From Archaeoglobaceae archaeon (lineage in GTDB: Archaea > Halobacteriota > Archaeoglobi > Archaeoglobales > Archaeoglobaceae), in NCBI GenBank assembly GCA_025058955.1, contig JANXDV010000003.1, positions 1 through 23,609 of the forward strand: 23,609 bases of DNA, read 5' to 3'. A program made the translations under genes and the position numbers. Shown here piece by piece: positions 6,737 to 14,697 of this stretch. The notes under the pieces were generated by a model that made no database searches, was not told the DNA's origin, and saw nothing but the letters and a program-made list of their open reading frames with translations. Positions within the stretch are counted from its first letter, which is position 1. Each line of letters opens with the position of its first letter.

Positions 6737-7692
6737 GCGGAGTAGTAAATTTTATCCAACTCCTGTTTTCTGATCTTTCCCCTTCTTTCAAGGAAATCTA
6801 AATGAGCTATTGTTTCGCCAACTGCAAACCACTTCTGCATCGTTGGAAGCTCTTCCCAACGTTCATACTTCAGATCCCAAGTTATATGTTGAGCAACTTC
6901 CCATGCGCTTTTTGAACCATTCTTTACCGCATTCAGAGCTTCTTCAAGCCTTCTTTTGTGATGCTCTCTTAGTTCTTCAATTCTCCTTCTATGCTCCCCA
7001 TAGAAGTTCCTATGCCCCGGGAGTGTTTTCACAACTTCGAGTTCATAGATCCTTTCAAGGCTTCTAAGATAATCTCCAAGAGCATCTTCAGTAGCATCCC
7101 AGTGCGTTATATTCGGAGTTATATCGAATAAGATATGATCTCCTGAGAAAAGGATCTTCTTATCCGCTTCGTATAGGCAAAGATGCCCAGGCGTGTGTCC
7201 AGGAGTGTGGATCACTTCAAGAACGCAGTTTCCGAATTCTAAAATGTCCCCATCTTTTAAAAAATTTATATGGGCAATTTTTGAGCTATACCTGACAGCG
7301 GGATGAAGCTTTAAAACCTTCTTTGCCTCTTCTGCTGGAAATCCATTTCTTATGTAGAACTCCACAAGCTTAGTCCAGTGCTCAGGATGTTCTACGGAAT
7401 CGATTGCGATCTCTGCATCGATCTTGCTCATATAGACTTCTTCTGCAAGTCTCCCCGCTAAGCCTATGTGGTCTGCATGTAGATGTGTTGCAAAAACCTC
7501 AGCTTTTCTTGGCTCCACTCCAATCTCTTTTAACCCCTTTATCATTTCGTTATAACAAAGATCGAGGTTAAAGCCTGTATCGATGATCAAAGCCTTTTTA
7601 TCTGCAATCACGTAAGAGTTTAAAGCCTTCAATGGATTTCCCGGCAATGGGATCTCGATTCTGTAAATTCCTTCAGCGATCTTTTCAATCAT
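6733..7692 (-). CDS. Metallo-beta-lactamase-fold hydrolase (LACTB2-like)
   Basis: This 319-residue enzyme has a complete binuclear metal site: H70-x-H72-x-D74-H75 (THLHADHIG), H166 in HTPGHTPGH, D185 in SGDH and H227 in LPGH. The C-terminal part after about residue 235 is a helical, winged-helix-like domain (HHKRRLEEALNAV), as in LACTB2-type proteins. The superfamily hydrolyses thioesters, phosphodiesters or lactones. Its substrate is not readable from sequence. Position suggests a CoA-thioester or lactone hydrolase: its ATG overlaps the MaoC stop (ATGA) in an operon with 4-hydroxybutyryl-CoA dehydratase. A housekeeping role, such as glyoxalase-II-like thioester clearance, is the alternative. 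Confidence 0.88.
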   Translation of the reverse strand: MIEKIAEGIYRIEIPLPGNPLKALNSYVIADKKALIIDTGFNLDLCYNEMIKGLKEIGVEPRKAEVFATHLHADHIGLAGRLAEEVYMSKIDAEIAIDSVEHPEHWTKLVEFYIRNGFPAEEAKKVLKLHPAVRYSSKIAHINFLKDGDILEFGNCVLEVIHTPGHTPGHLCLYEADKKILFSGDHILFDITPNITHWDATEDALGDYLRSLERIYELEVVKTLPGHRNFYGEHRRRIEELREHHKRRLEEALNAVKNGSKSAWEVAQHITWDLKYERWEELPTMQKWFAVGETIAHLDFLERRGKIRKQELDKIYYSA

Positions 7693-8120
7693 TTTCTTTT
7701 CTTTACAGCGGTCTTGAAAGTTGCGACCATCACGACTTCATCATTCTGATTGAGCGTTGAGATCTTGAATGCAACCACACCATAGTCGCCCTTGTCTTCT
7801 TTACCTTCAACTTCAATAACCGCCCTGATCGTATCTCCGATGAAAACTGGCTTAGTAAATCTAAGCTTTTCTATGCCATAAAAAGCTATTAAGCTGTCTT
7901 CAGTTAATCTAAGTCTCGTTATAAGACCACTTGTGATAGCAAGGGTTAACAAGCCGTGTGCAATTCTTCTGCCAAAAATTGTTTTCTTTGCAAACTCCTC
8001 ATCGAGGTGTATTCTGTTCCAATCTCCGCTAATACCAGCAAAATTAACTATGTCCGCCTCTGTGATCGTTTTTCCCGCTGTTTCCATTCTCATTCCTTGC
8101 GAAAAATCTTCAAAAAACAT
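7689..8120 (-). CDS. MaoC-like enoyl-CoA hydratase (hot-dog fold)
   Basis: This 143-residue single hot-dog domain has the hydratase-2 motif at residues 29-40, GISGDWNRIHLD, with catalytic D33 and H38, followed by RRIAHGLLTLAI. Enzymes of this family add water to trans-2-enoyl-CoA to give the (R)-3-hydroxyacyl-CoA, and some act on branched or dicarboxylic substrates. Downstream of AbfD it would hydrate the crotonyl-CoA product, or a homologue. The stop overlaps the start of the metallo-hydrolase. The ATG lies 15 bases after abfD and has no Shine-Dalgarno site, only a run of six T before it. A second in-frame ATG nine codons on has aagga close by, but residues 1-9 (MFFEDFSQG) match the usual family start. 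Confidence 0.88.
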   Translation of the reverse strand: MFFEDFSQGMRMETAGKTITEADIVNFAGISGDWNRIHLDEEFAKKTIFGRRIAHGLLTLAITSGLITRLRLTEDSLIAFYGIEKLRFTKPVFIGDTIRAVIEVEGKEDKGDYGVVAFKISTLNQNDEVVMVATFKTAVKKRK

Positions 8121-8144
8121 AAAAAATCACGGGATTTAATCCCG
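8121..8144 (-). terminator. Hairpin plus U run between abfD and maoC
   Basis: On the minus strand CGGGATTAAATCCCG folds into a five-base-pair stem (CGGGA/TCCCG) with a TTAAA loop holding the abfD stop, then TGA and six T up to the maoC ATG. It looks like an intrinsic terminator or attenuator inside the operon. In DNA the same bases make a 7+1+7 perfect inverted repeat. Confidence 0.45.
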
Positions 8145-9563
8145 TATGCCTACAAGGAACTTTGCGATCTTCTTCTTTTCCTCAAAGTTGTAAGAGCGCC
8201 AGATTGCAATATCTTCCATCACAGGCGATCCACCGCCATGAACTCCAGCGACCGCACTTACACCTCCAAGAGAAGATGCAAGGATGTTCGAAATTCCATA
8301 GAGACAGCGATAGACTTTCTCTGAAGGGACGTCGCTCCTTCTCTTTATGTATTTGTCGATCAGTGGTCTTATTTCTGGATTCAGATAGTCTTCAGCAAAT
8401 GGCAAGCAAGCGGGAAGTCCACCAGAGAGTTCTGCCAAAATTTCAAGATCGTGGTAATAGTTAAGCCCTGCATGCCTTCTTCCAACATTTGCATAGACTT
8501 CGTTTGGAATAAAGGTTCCAGCGGGCGTTTTCATTCCTTTAACCGCTGAAGCTATTCCAGCAGCGTAAACAAGCTCAGCGGTTGCTGCAAGATCCACGAG
8601 TTTCTCTCTTATGTTGTGTCTGTCATAAACTCCATTGTATTCCGCAATGAGCGCTCCAAAGCCCATTTTCACATCTGTCGCAGCTGGTTTACAGCCAGTG
8701 TAGCTATGGCGATGGAAGAGTGCGAATAGATGAGCAGCCATTGTCGCTTGCTTGTTCTCTCCACACAGAAACACTCGATCCCATGGCACAAAAACGTCGT
8801 CAAAGATGATCATGTTCTCATCATCTCCGATCTCGTTGAAAGGCATGTTTAGCTCAGGCGGAGCTCTGTGATGAGCGGTTCTTGCAACGATCTTCACACC
8901 CTCAGTATCCGCTGGAACCGCAAAGGCAACGCTGTATGCTGAATCTTTTTCAGTCATCGCCCTTGTGGGCACAACTATGATCTCATCCGCAACCGCAGCC
9001 ATCGTTATGCAGTTCTTTGCTCCCCTTACAACGATCCCATCGCTTCTCTTCTCAACAACTCGCACATACATGTCTGGATCATCTTGCTCATGTGGTCTTT
9101 TGCTCCGATCTCCTTTAACATCGGTCTGAGCACATGCTGCGACAAGATCTCTGTTCTGGAATTCCTTAAGATACTCAAGGAACCTCTTATGGTAATCCGT
9201 TCCAAATTCTTGATCCGCAGCAAAAGTTGCCACAGACAACCCATTTATCGCATCACAGCCCATACATCTCTGAATGCATCCACCAGTTACCTGACAGCAT
9301 TTTCTGATCATTTCTTGCTTCTTTAGCAAGTCCTCTGCAGACTGATTAATATGCGTAAATCGGTTGATCTTCTTCCCAGTCAGATGGGAGTGAGTTACAA
9401 GCAGATCTTTGAACTCTGGATTGTCGACGAGATCGAAAGTCCTCGATATTACATTGATCCCTCCCCTAACCTCAGGCGAGTCTCTTCCCACCTTCTTTCC
9501 TCTAACGTAAATATTCGGCTTCAATTTAAACAAATCCTGTTTGTATTCCTCTGAAGTCCTCAT
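8136..9563 (-). CDS. abfD: 4-hydroxybutyryl-CoA dehydratase / vinylacetyl-CoA delta-isomerase
   Basis: This 475-residue [4Fe-4S] FAD enzyme performs the radical dehydration of 4-hydroxybutyryl-CoA to crotonyl-CoA and also isomerises vinylacetyl-CoA. Cluster ligands fit the Clostridium aminobutyricum enzyme: C96 and C100 (CIQRC), H284 and C291 (HRHSYTGC). The active-site residues Q98, T187, Y288 and K292 fall at the equivalent spacings. The C-terminal part resembles acyl-CoA dehydrogenase-type helical domains (ILASSLGGVSAVAGVHGGG). The start at 9563 is chosen because ggtgg lies just before it and the frame then begins MRTSEEY as in the family; the 13 residues upstream from 9602 are not convincing. 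It follows a 25-codon ORF by an ATGA overlap and leads maoC and the metallo-hydrolase. Related hydroxyphenyl- or hydroxyacyl-specific members cannot be fully excluded. Confidence 0.95.
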   Translation of the reverse strand: MRTSEEYKQDLFKLKPNIYVRGKKVGRDSPEVRGGINVISRTFDLVDNPEFKDLLVTHSHLTGKKINRFTHINQSAEDLLKKQEMIRKCCQVTGGCIQRCMGCDAINGLSVATFAADQEFGTDYHKRFLEYLKEFQNRDLVAACAQTDVKGDRSKRPHEQDDPDMYVRVVEKRSDGIVVRGAKNCITMAAVADEIIVVPTRAMTEKDSAYSVAFAVPADTEGVKIVARTAHHRAPPELNMPFNEIGDDENMIIFDDVFVPWDRVFLCGENKQATMAAHLFALFHRHSYTGCKPAATDVKMGFGALIAEYNGVYDRHNIREKLVDLAATAELVYAAGIASAVKGMKTPAGTFIPNEVYANVGRRHAGLNYYHDLEILAELSGGLPACLPFAEDYLNPEIRPLIDKYIKRRSDVPSEKVYRCLYGISNILASSLGGVSAVAGVHGGGSPVMEDIAIWRSYNFEEKKKIAKFLVGIRD

Positions 9564-9637
9564 TTTACCACCTCTGCATGTTTTAATGCAAACAACATAC
9601 ATTGCCCTCTATTTTTGCAACGATCAAATTTCCCCAT
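9560..9637 (-). CDS. 25-residue ORF translationally coupled to abfD
   Basis: This short frame begins with ATG at 9637, is preceded five bases upstream by a strong Shine-Dalgarno site (gaggtgg), and ends in TGA that overlaps the abfD ATG as ATGA. It encodes a small basic peptide, MGKFDRCKNRGQ at the start and LKHAEVVK at the end, with two cysteines spaced C-x6-C. Its own ribosome-binding site, length and exact coupling argue for real translation, either as a leader peptide or a small protein. I do not recognise it. Confidence 0.5.
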   Translation of the reverse strand: MGKFDRCKNRGQCMLFALKHAEVVK

Positions 9638-9642
9638 TTTTT

Positions 9643-9686
9643 CCACCTCACTATTTAAAAATAAAAAATTGCTGGCTATTAAATCT
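9643..9686 (-). promoter_or_regulatory. Promoter and ribosome-binding site of the abfD operon
   Basis: On the minus strand a TATA-like gatttaatag (about 9677-9686) would place the transcript start near 9656, before the gaggtgg site at 9643-9649. A second AT-rich candidate (tttttaaatag, 9651-9661) would start the RNA inside or after that site, so the first is preferred. Confidence 0.4.
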
Positions 9687-9699
9687 TTTTCGATTTTTA

Positions 9700-11478
9700 C
9701 TACTTGATATTTCCCTTTCTGATCGATTCTTCTCTTAGCAATCTCCTTAAGTATTTGCCCGCAGCACTTTTCGGTAATTCTTCTCTGAATTCAACGATCC
9801 TCGGATACTTATAAGCTGCAAGCCTCTCTTTGCACCATTCTATAAGCTCTTTCTCCGTGAGCTTTCCTCTATAGTCAGGCTTTAGCACAACAAACGCCTT
9901 AATGTTCTCTCCTACCTCAGGATCTGGAATTCCAACGACGCAGACTTCTTGGACAGCGGGGTGCTCATAGATCACGTCTTCAATTTCCCTCGGATACACG
10001 CTATGACCCTTGTATTTTATTATATCCTTAAGCCTGTCCACAATGTAAACATAGCCATCTTCATCCATTTTTGCTATATCTCCAGTTCTTAGCCATTTCA
10101 TTCCATCTGCGTAGAAAAATACGTCTTCAGTTTCCTTTGGTCTATTCCAATAACCCTTCATAACCTGTGGACCGCTCACAACAAGCTCTCCTTCTTTACC
10201 AATCGGTAAAAATTCGAGAGTGTTTGGATCTACAATTGCTGAAAACGTGTTTGGTATCGGAGGTCCAACTGAGCCAACTTTTCTCTGCCTGAAAGGTGGT
10301 CCGAAGGTGGTATGGGTGACAGGAGAGGCTTCACTCAACCCATATCCTTCTACAAGCAACCCTCTTATTGAATTTGCTGTTAATTCATCCCATTTCTTCA
10401 CGATCTCCGCTGGAATGGGTCCCGCACCGTTGTTTACATAGATCAAAGAGCTAAGATCATATTTCTTGAGCATTTCTGGGTTATTTGCGTAGTAAACGAA
10501 GATCGCTGGAGCGCCCATGAAGGTTGCAATCCTTAGCTTTTCTATTGCCTCAAGTATTTTCTCTGGCTCGAATCTTGCAAAGACGACGAGCAGATCTCCA
10601 ACTGCTAAACTACTGTTTAGATCGACTGTTTGACCATAGATATGATACCATGGCAAAATTGCAACTCTTGCAGTGTAGTCGTTGTCGTAGTAGTCTTCAA
10701 AGGTTTTTACAATTTTTCCATTCACTTCAAGGGTTATATACGGCGTCTCTCTTTTTATAACCTTGCTCTCACTCTTCAGCCATCTTCTGAGAATTTCTGT
10801 GAAAGGCATTAGCTGATAAACCTGTGCAACAACATTGTAATGCGTGAGCATTGCAGCTTTTGGCAATCCTGTTGTTCCGCCCGTGTATTGCAAAACCGCA
10901 ACGTCTTCTTTCACATCCCAATCGATCTTCGGTAGTTTTGGCTCAAACACGAGTAAACTAGAAAAGTCTATCACGTCTCCAGAAACGCTAATTGGTCCTC
11001 CAAGAATGTTTGCAACGATCACCTTCTCAAGCTTCGTATTTTTCCTAACGACTGCAACGTTCGGATAAAGTTGTTCTGCAGTAACTAAGAGCTTGCTATT
11101 GCTGTCATTCAGCTGGTATTCAACCTCTCTTGGAGCGAAGAGTGGGGAGATCGCTGTGACCGTTGCTCCAGCTTTCATAGCTCCATAGTAGGCTATTGCA
11201 AATTGCGGGCAGTTAGGGAGATATAAAGCTACAGTGTCACCCTTTTTTACACCCATCCTCACAAACGCGGTTGCAATCCGATCGATCAGGTTTTTAAGCA
11301 TTGTATAGCTCATTTCAAAGCCATAGAAGTTTATAGCCTTTCTACTACTGTATTTTAGGCAAGCTTCATCTATAACTTCGCAGATCGTTTTTTCTGGAAT
11401 CTCAACATCCGCAGGAACGCCTTTAATCCAAGCCTTTTCAAGCCAAAATCTACTTTTTATAAAATCTGGCACTTTCAT
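9700..11478 (-). CDS. AMP-forming acyl-CoA synthetase
   Basis: This 592-residue adenylate-forming ligase converts a carboxylic acid, ATP and CoA into acyl-CoA, AMP and PPi. The core motifs are intact: P-loop YTGGTTGLPKA (about 198-208), YGLSE (379-383), TGD (466-468), hinge DRLKDIIKYKG (481-491) and catalytic K575 in SAAGK. Two things stand out. It is longer than usual because of a roughly 40-residue charged insert at about 222-268, between the P-loop region and LPWYHIYG, and the C terminus is short and basic. The start has gaggtgag at ideal distance. It lies 62 bases upstream of the abfD ORF pair and in the same direction, but with T-rich DNA between. Acyl chain preference is not readable; context suggests a hydroxy or short-chain acid, such as 4-hydroxybutyrate. 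Confidence 0.92.
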   Translation of the reverse strand: MKVPDFIKSRFWLEKAWIKGVPADVEIPEKTICEVIDEACLKYSSRKAINFYGFEMSYTMLKNLIDRIATAFVRMGVKKGDTVALYLPNCPQFAIAYYGAMKAGATVTAISPLFAPREVEYQLNDSNSKLLVTAEQLYPNVAVVRKNTKLEKVIVANILGGPISVSGDVIDFSSLLVFEPKLPKIDWDVKEDVAVLQYTGGTTGLPKAAMLTHYNVVAQVYQLMPFTEILRRWLKSESKVIKRETPYITLEVNGKIVKTFEDYYDNDYTARVAILPWYHIYGQTVDLNSSLAVGDLLVVFARFEPEKILEAIEKLRIATFMGAPAIFVYYANNPEMLKKYDLSSLIYVNNGAGPIPAEIVKKWDELTANSIRGLLVEGYGLSEASPVTHTTFGPPFRQRKVGSVGPPIPNTFSAIVDPNTLEFLPIGKEGELVVSGPQVMKGYWNRPKETEDVFFYADGMKWLRTGDIAKMDEDGYVYIVDRLKDIIKYKGHSVYPREIEDVIYEHPAVQEVCVVGIPDPEVGENIKAFVVLKPDYRGKLTEKELIEWCKERLAAYKYPRIVEFREELPKSAAGKYLRRLLREESIRKGNIK

Positions 11479-11500
11479 TTGCTCACCTCTTAATTGCTAC

Positions 11501-11525
11501 GATTATAAATAAAGATTTTAAAGAT
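11501..11525 (-). promoter_or_regulatory. Probable promoter of the acyl-CoA synthetase gene
   Basis: The minus strand is AT-rich, with ctttaaaatcttt and tttatttataatc 25-45 bases before the start codon. The upstream one would leave room for the gaggtgag ribosome-binding site at 11483-11489. Confidence 0.4.
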
Positions 11526-11539
11526 TTTAAAATTTTCTA

Positions 11540-11568
11540 AATACCCTATGTGCTTTTTATAGGATATT
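11540..11568 (-). terminator. Imperfect hairpin after the TRAP permease gene
   Basis: AATACCCTAT and ATAGGATATT pair at nine of ten positions around a nine-base loop. It lies about 20 bases after the permease stop and before AT-rich promoter DNA. It could help end the transporter transcript or be a protein-binding dyad. Confidence 0.35.
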
Positions 11569-11589
11569 CTTATAAAAATTAAGATGAAA

Positions 11590-13467
11590 TTAGCTTGGCG
11601 TTGCAATTTTCCTATTTGCATAGTAGCTAATGGAAATTGTAAGGACTCCTAAAAGTAAACCCGCCAAAATCGTTACCATGTATGGAATTATCATCAGTAG
11701 TCCCGCCACTAAAAGCAGAATTCTTTGTAACATCCTTAGCGAGCCTAAAAAGTAACCAGCTAAGCCTAAGGATAGGAAGAAAACCGCAACAATTGCGATC
11801 AATATTTGAGTTGTAATTTTTAATGGATCCATTGTGATCAATAGCAGTGCTGGATTAAAAACAAATAGAAATGGAACTACGTAAGTTAGGAAACCCAATC
11901 TAACTCCAGCAAACCCTGTTTTCATCATATCTGCCTTAGCAAGTTGTGCTCCAGCGTAGGTAGCAAATGCTACGGGAGGAGTGATGGAGTAGAGAATTGC
12001 GTAATAGAAGCAGAACATGTGTGCTGCAGCTGGAGAAATTCCGAGTTTAGCGAGTGCTGGAACAAAGATTGATGCACCAGTTATATAAGCGGGAATGCTT
12101 GGCATACCCATGCCGAGGATTAAAACTGCGATTGCAGATAGAATCAAAGCTAAGCCGAGGTTCTCATGACCGATAGTCATTACAAGAGATGTGAATTTTA
12201 TATTTAGACCAGTTTCAACCAGTAAAGCGATTATAACCCCGGCTGCTGCGCAGGCAACTGCAATATAGATCGACAAAGTCCCCGTTCTAACGAGAATTCT
12301 ATAGAGGACACGTAGATTTCTGTTCTCCTTTTTTATGAGGGCAATCAAAATTGCTCCCAAACTTGCGTAAAACGCTGCTAAACCAGCAGGGTAGAACTGA
12401 ACTAGTAGATAAACGAGTAGACCAATTGAGATTAGAAATACATAAAATCCGCCCTTAAAGATCTTTGCTAATGGTATAGGCGCGTATTCAACTTTGCCCA
12501 CATTATGTTTCAGTGCTTCGAAGTGCACTATTAGGAAGAAGGAGAAATAGAAAAGCAAAGCGGGAATTAAAGACATTTTTGCAACTTCAATATAGTGAAC
12601 ATTCATCATCTGGGCTACGACAAAGGCTGCAACACCCAGAACGGGGGGCATAATTTGTGCCGCAGTCCCAGTTACTGCTGCAATAGCCCCAGCTATATGA
12701 GGCTTGTAACCAGACTTGATCATTTCGGGGATCGTTGGCATTCCAATAACATATGTTGTGGACATAGGTAAACCGCTTGCCATCCCAACTAAGGTTCCTG
12801 CGGTTATACAAGACTTTGCGGAAGCTCCACGAGTTTTTCCAAATAGCCTGTATGCAAAATCAAGAAATGTCTTAATCACTCCAGTTTGCTCCAGAACAAC
12901 TCCATAAAGGACAAAGGTATATGCAAGGCTAACCACTACCGAAATTGGAAGACCAAAGATCCCCTTAGTGGTTAAATATACTTTCTCGATGATCCACTCA
13001 TACGAAAAACCAGAGTGTGTAAGTGGCGGTGGCAAGCTTTTTCCAAATATGGCATAGAGTATTAAAATGAGAAGAATTATGCTCATTGGAAGTCCAATAA
13101 TTCTTCTTGAGGCTTCTAAGAGAGTTATAATAGTTATAGTGCCAAGCAAGATCTCCATGGGAGTTACAGGGGTTAAATCTTCGATCCTTATTGTTACCAG
13201 ATAATCATAATTAAGTATGATATACATCATTCCAATTAACGCAAGGATCATGAAAGCCACGTCGATTAGGTTAACCTTCTCCCATTTCGCTCTTGCCGGA
13301 TATAATATGAAAGCCATTATTAAAACGAGTAGCATAAAAATTGCAGAAACTCTTAGAAAGCCGAGTATAGGTCCTATTAGAATTAGTTGTAGTGCAAAAA
13401 TTGTTGTGAGCAATGCGAGAAATTCAACAAAATACTTTATTTTTCCCTCCAAACGTCTTTCTGGCAT
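11590..13467 (-). CDS. TRAP transporter fused permease (4TM/12TM, TAXI type)
   Basis: This 625-residue membrane protein joins the small DctQ-like four-helix subunit (about residues 15-130) to the large DctM-like subunit, as usual for TAXI-associated TRAP systems. Hallmarks of the large subunit include SGLPMSTTYVIGMPTIP, TGTAAQIMPPVLGVAAFVVA and the repeat-like GMGMPSIPAYITGA with PAAAHMFCFYYAI. The chain has well over a dozen hydrophobic segments. It imports an organic acid with an ion gradient, receiving substrate from the binding protein encoded 43 bases upstream. gaggtgg precedes the ATG. The substrate is unknown; TAXI systems are known for dicarboxylates and amino acids such as glutamate. 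Next-door CoA-activating enzymes suggest a short hydroxy or carboxylic acid here. Confidence 0.94.
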   Translation of the reverse strand: MPERRLEGKIKYFVEFLALLTTIFALQLILIGPILGFLRVSAIFMLLVLIMAFILYPARAKWEKVNLIDVAFMILALIGMMYIILNYDYLVTIRIEDLTPVTPMEILLGTITIITLLEASRRIIGLPMSIILLILILYAIFGKSLPPPLTHSGFSYEWIIEKVYLTTKGIFGLPISVVVSLAYTFVLYGVVLEQTGVIKTFLDFAYRLFGKTRGASAKSCITAGTLVGMASGLPMSTTYVIGMPTIPEMIKSGYKPHIAGAIAAVTGTAAQIMPPVLGVAAFVVAQMMNVHYIEVAKMSLIPALLFYFSFFLIVHFEALKHNVGKVEYAPIPLAKIFKGGFYVFLISIGLLVYLLVQFYPAGLAAFYASLGAILIALIKKENRNLRVLYRILVRTGTLSIYIAVACAAAGVIIALLVETGLNIKFTSLVMTIGHENLGLALILSAIAVLILGMGMPSIPAYITGASIFVPALAKLGISPAAAHMFCFYYAILYSITPPVAFATYAGAQLAKADMMKTGFAGVRLGFLTYVVPFLFVFNPALLLITMDPLKITTQILIAIVAVFFLSLGLAGYFLGSLRMLQRILLLVAGLLMIIPYMVTILAGLLLGVLTISISYYANRKIATPS

Positions 13468-13510
13468 GAGCCACCTCTAAACCTTTAAAAAATAATTGGA
13501 TCTTCATTTT

Positions 13511-14569
13511 TTATTTTAACACACCGATCTCTTTAAAGTATTTGACTGCTCCTGGATGCAGAGGAGGTTGTCCTGGCTTTCCGTATCCCGAAAGGAAATC
13601 TTGTGGTTTTAACACTCCGAACTCTGCTTGAACGCTTGCGATCTCATCTCTGTGCTCCACGATCAACTTGGCTAAGGTATATACAACGTTTTCAGGCAGA
13701 TCTTTTGGAACTAAGTAGACTGTAATATCGTTAACCACCTTTGTTTCTTTTGTTATGCTCTTATACAACCCTGGTTTGACAGTCTCAATTAGAACGGGGA
13801 ACTTAGAAACTATTTTTTGGACTCCTGAGTCCGTTGGTTCCAAGAATACAAATTTCTTCTGGGCTTCTAACTCGACCAATGCAGGACTTTGTCCATATGT
13901 AGCGGCAGTATAGGCTATAAGATCCGCTTGACCTTTCGCAAGGAGATCTACAGCATCGTCGTATCTATTCACGATTATCACACTTCCTCCCCAGCTCTCA
14001 ATGTCTTTCAAAGTTATTCCGTGGGCGTCCAAGATCATGTCGGTCATATATCTTGCGACAAATCCAGGTGGATAGGTTACATACCTTATGGGTTTGCCCT
14101 TAATATCCTCCACAGTATTCCAGCCCTTGTCTGCAGTCGTTATTAAAACGTAAGCAGCTCTTGTTGTGTAAAGTAGGACGCTAACATTCTTTACTGGCTT
14201 TCGGAAGTAATCACCACTTATAACTTCACCCTTAGTTGCTGCCGGAAGCAGACAGATAAAAGTAAAAGCAAGATCAGTTTTTCCATCTTCTATCAAAACA
14301 ATGTTCGAAATAGCGGATCCAGTCTCGACTGTAGCACTACTGCCTGGGATCTCTCTACTTAGAATTCCCGCAATCGCTGAAGCTTGAGCATACCAAGTCG
14401 TCCCAGTAGGACCGCTTTTAATACGAATTGTAATAGGACTCGGTGGGGGTGTCGTCTGTGTAGGGGATGGAGTAGTTTTCTGTTCCTGTTCACTTACACA
14501 TCCTGCTAAAATGACCAATGCTGTTGTTGCCAATACTACTAACAATAAAAATGTAATTTTCCTCTCCAT
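13511..14569 (-). CDS. TAXI-family TRAP solute-binding lipoprotein
   Basis: This 352-residue extracytoplasmic binding protein delivers substrate to the fused permease. Residues 1-24 are a lipoprotein signal: basic MERK, a hydrophobic stretch, then the lipobox LAGC with C24. A Thr/Pro-rich linker (TTPSPTQTTPPPSP) follows, as in archaeal surface lipoproteins, and then the NMT1/TAXI fold starting SGPTGTTWYAQASAIAG. Motifs typical of the family include a SGSAISNI-like loop (ETGSAISNIVLI) and the C-terminal LHPGAVKYFKEIGV. It is the first gene of a two-gene operon with the permease. ggtgat lies before the ATG and a strong TATA box precedes it. Ligand is not readable. Confidence 0.93.
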   Translation of the reverse strand: MERKITFLLLVVLATTALVILAGCVSEQEQKTTPSPTQTTPPPSPITIRIKSGPTGTTWYAQASAIAGILSREIPGSSATVETGSAISNIVLIEDGKTDLAFTFICLLPAATKGEVISGDYFRKPVKNVSVLLYTTRAAYVLITTADKGWNTVEDIKGKPIRYVTYPPGFVARYMTDMILDAHGITLKDIESWGGSVIIVNRYDDAVDLLAKGQADLIAYTAATYGQSPALVELEAQKKFVFLEPTDSGVQKIVSKFPVLIETVKPGLYKSITKETKVVNDITVYLVPKDLPENVVYTLAKLIVEHRDEIASVQAEFGVLKPQDFLSGYGKPGQPPLHPGAVKYFKEIGVLK

Positions 14570-14598
14570 CCAATCACCCGTAGAAATTTACCAAGGAA

Positions 14599-14608
14599 GT
14601 ATATATAG
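14599..14608 (-). promoter_or_regulatory. TATA box of the TAXI transporter operon
   Basis: The minus strand reads ctatatatac, about 25 bases before a start that leaves a short leader with the ggtgat site. It faces away from the CoA-transferase promoter. Confidence 0.6.
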
Positions 14609-14627
14609 TTAACGATTATGATGATGT

Positions 14628-14652
14628 TTTTTTGCATGCTATACGCAAAAAA
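14628..14652. promoter_or_regulatory. Dyad between divergent transporter and CoA-transferase promoters
   Basis: TTTTTTGC (14628-14635) and GCAAAAAA (14645-14652) are perfect inverted arms around nine bases (ATGCTATAC). The right arm forms the A-rich BRE just before the CoA-transferase TATA box. A dimeric regulator bound here would block that promoter and could also affect the divergent transporter. Confidence 0.45.
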
Positions 14653-14658
14653 TTTAAA
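14645..14658 (+). promoter_or_regulatory. BRE/TATA promoter of the CoA-transferase gene
   Basis: gcaaaaaatttaaa combines an A-rich BRE with a TATA-like aatttaaa. The transcript would begin near 14678-14680, leaving room for gaggtga at 14687-14693 before the ATG at 14698. Confidence 0.55.
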
Positions 14659-14697
14659 CAAGATATTCTGTTATGATCAAATGTTAGAGGTGAAATT

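Noticed and set aside
9564..9602. 13-residue N-terminal extension of AbfD from 9602
   Set aside because: The Shine-Dalgarno site and family start fit 9563. The same bases are better read as the coupled 25-codon ORF in another frame.
11505..11532. Repeated aaagatttt units as a tandem repeat or CRISPR remnant
   Set aside because: The units are short, AT-only and lie in promoter DNA. No CRISPR array or insertion sequence ends were found anywhere in the window.
14618..14680. Possible C/D box small RNA (ATGATGA at 14618-14624)
   Set aside because: A box C match is present, but no CTGA box D follows at suitable distance and no terminal stem is formed.
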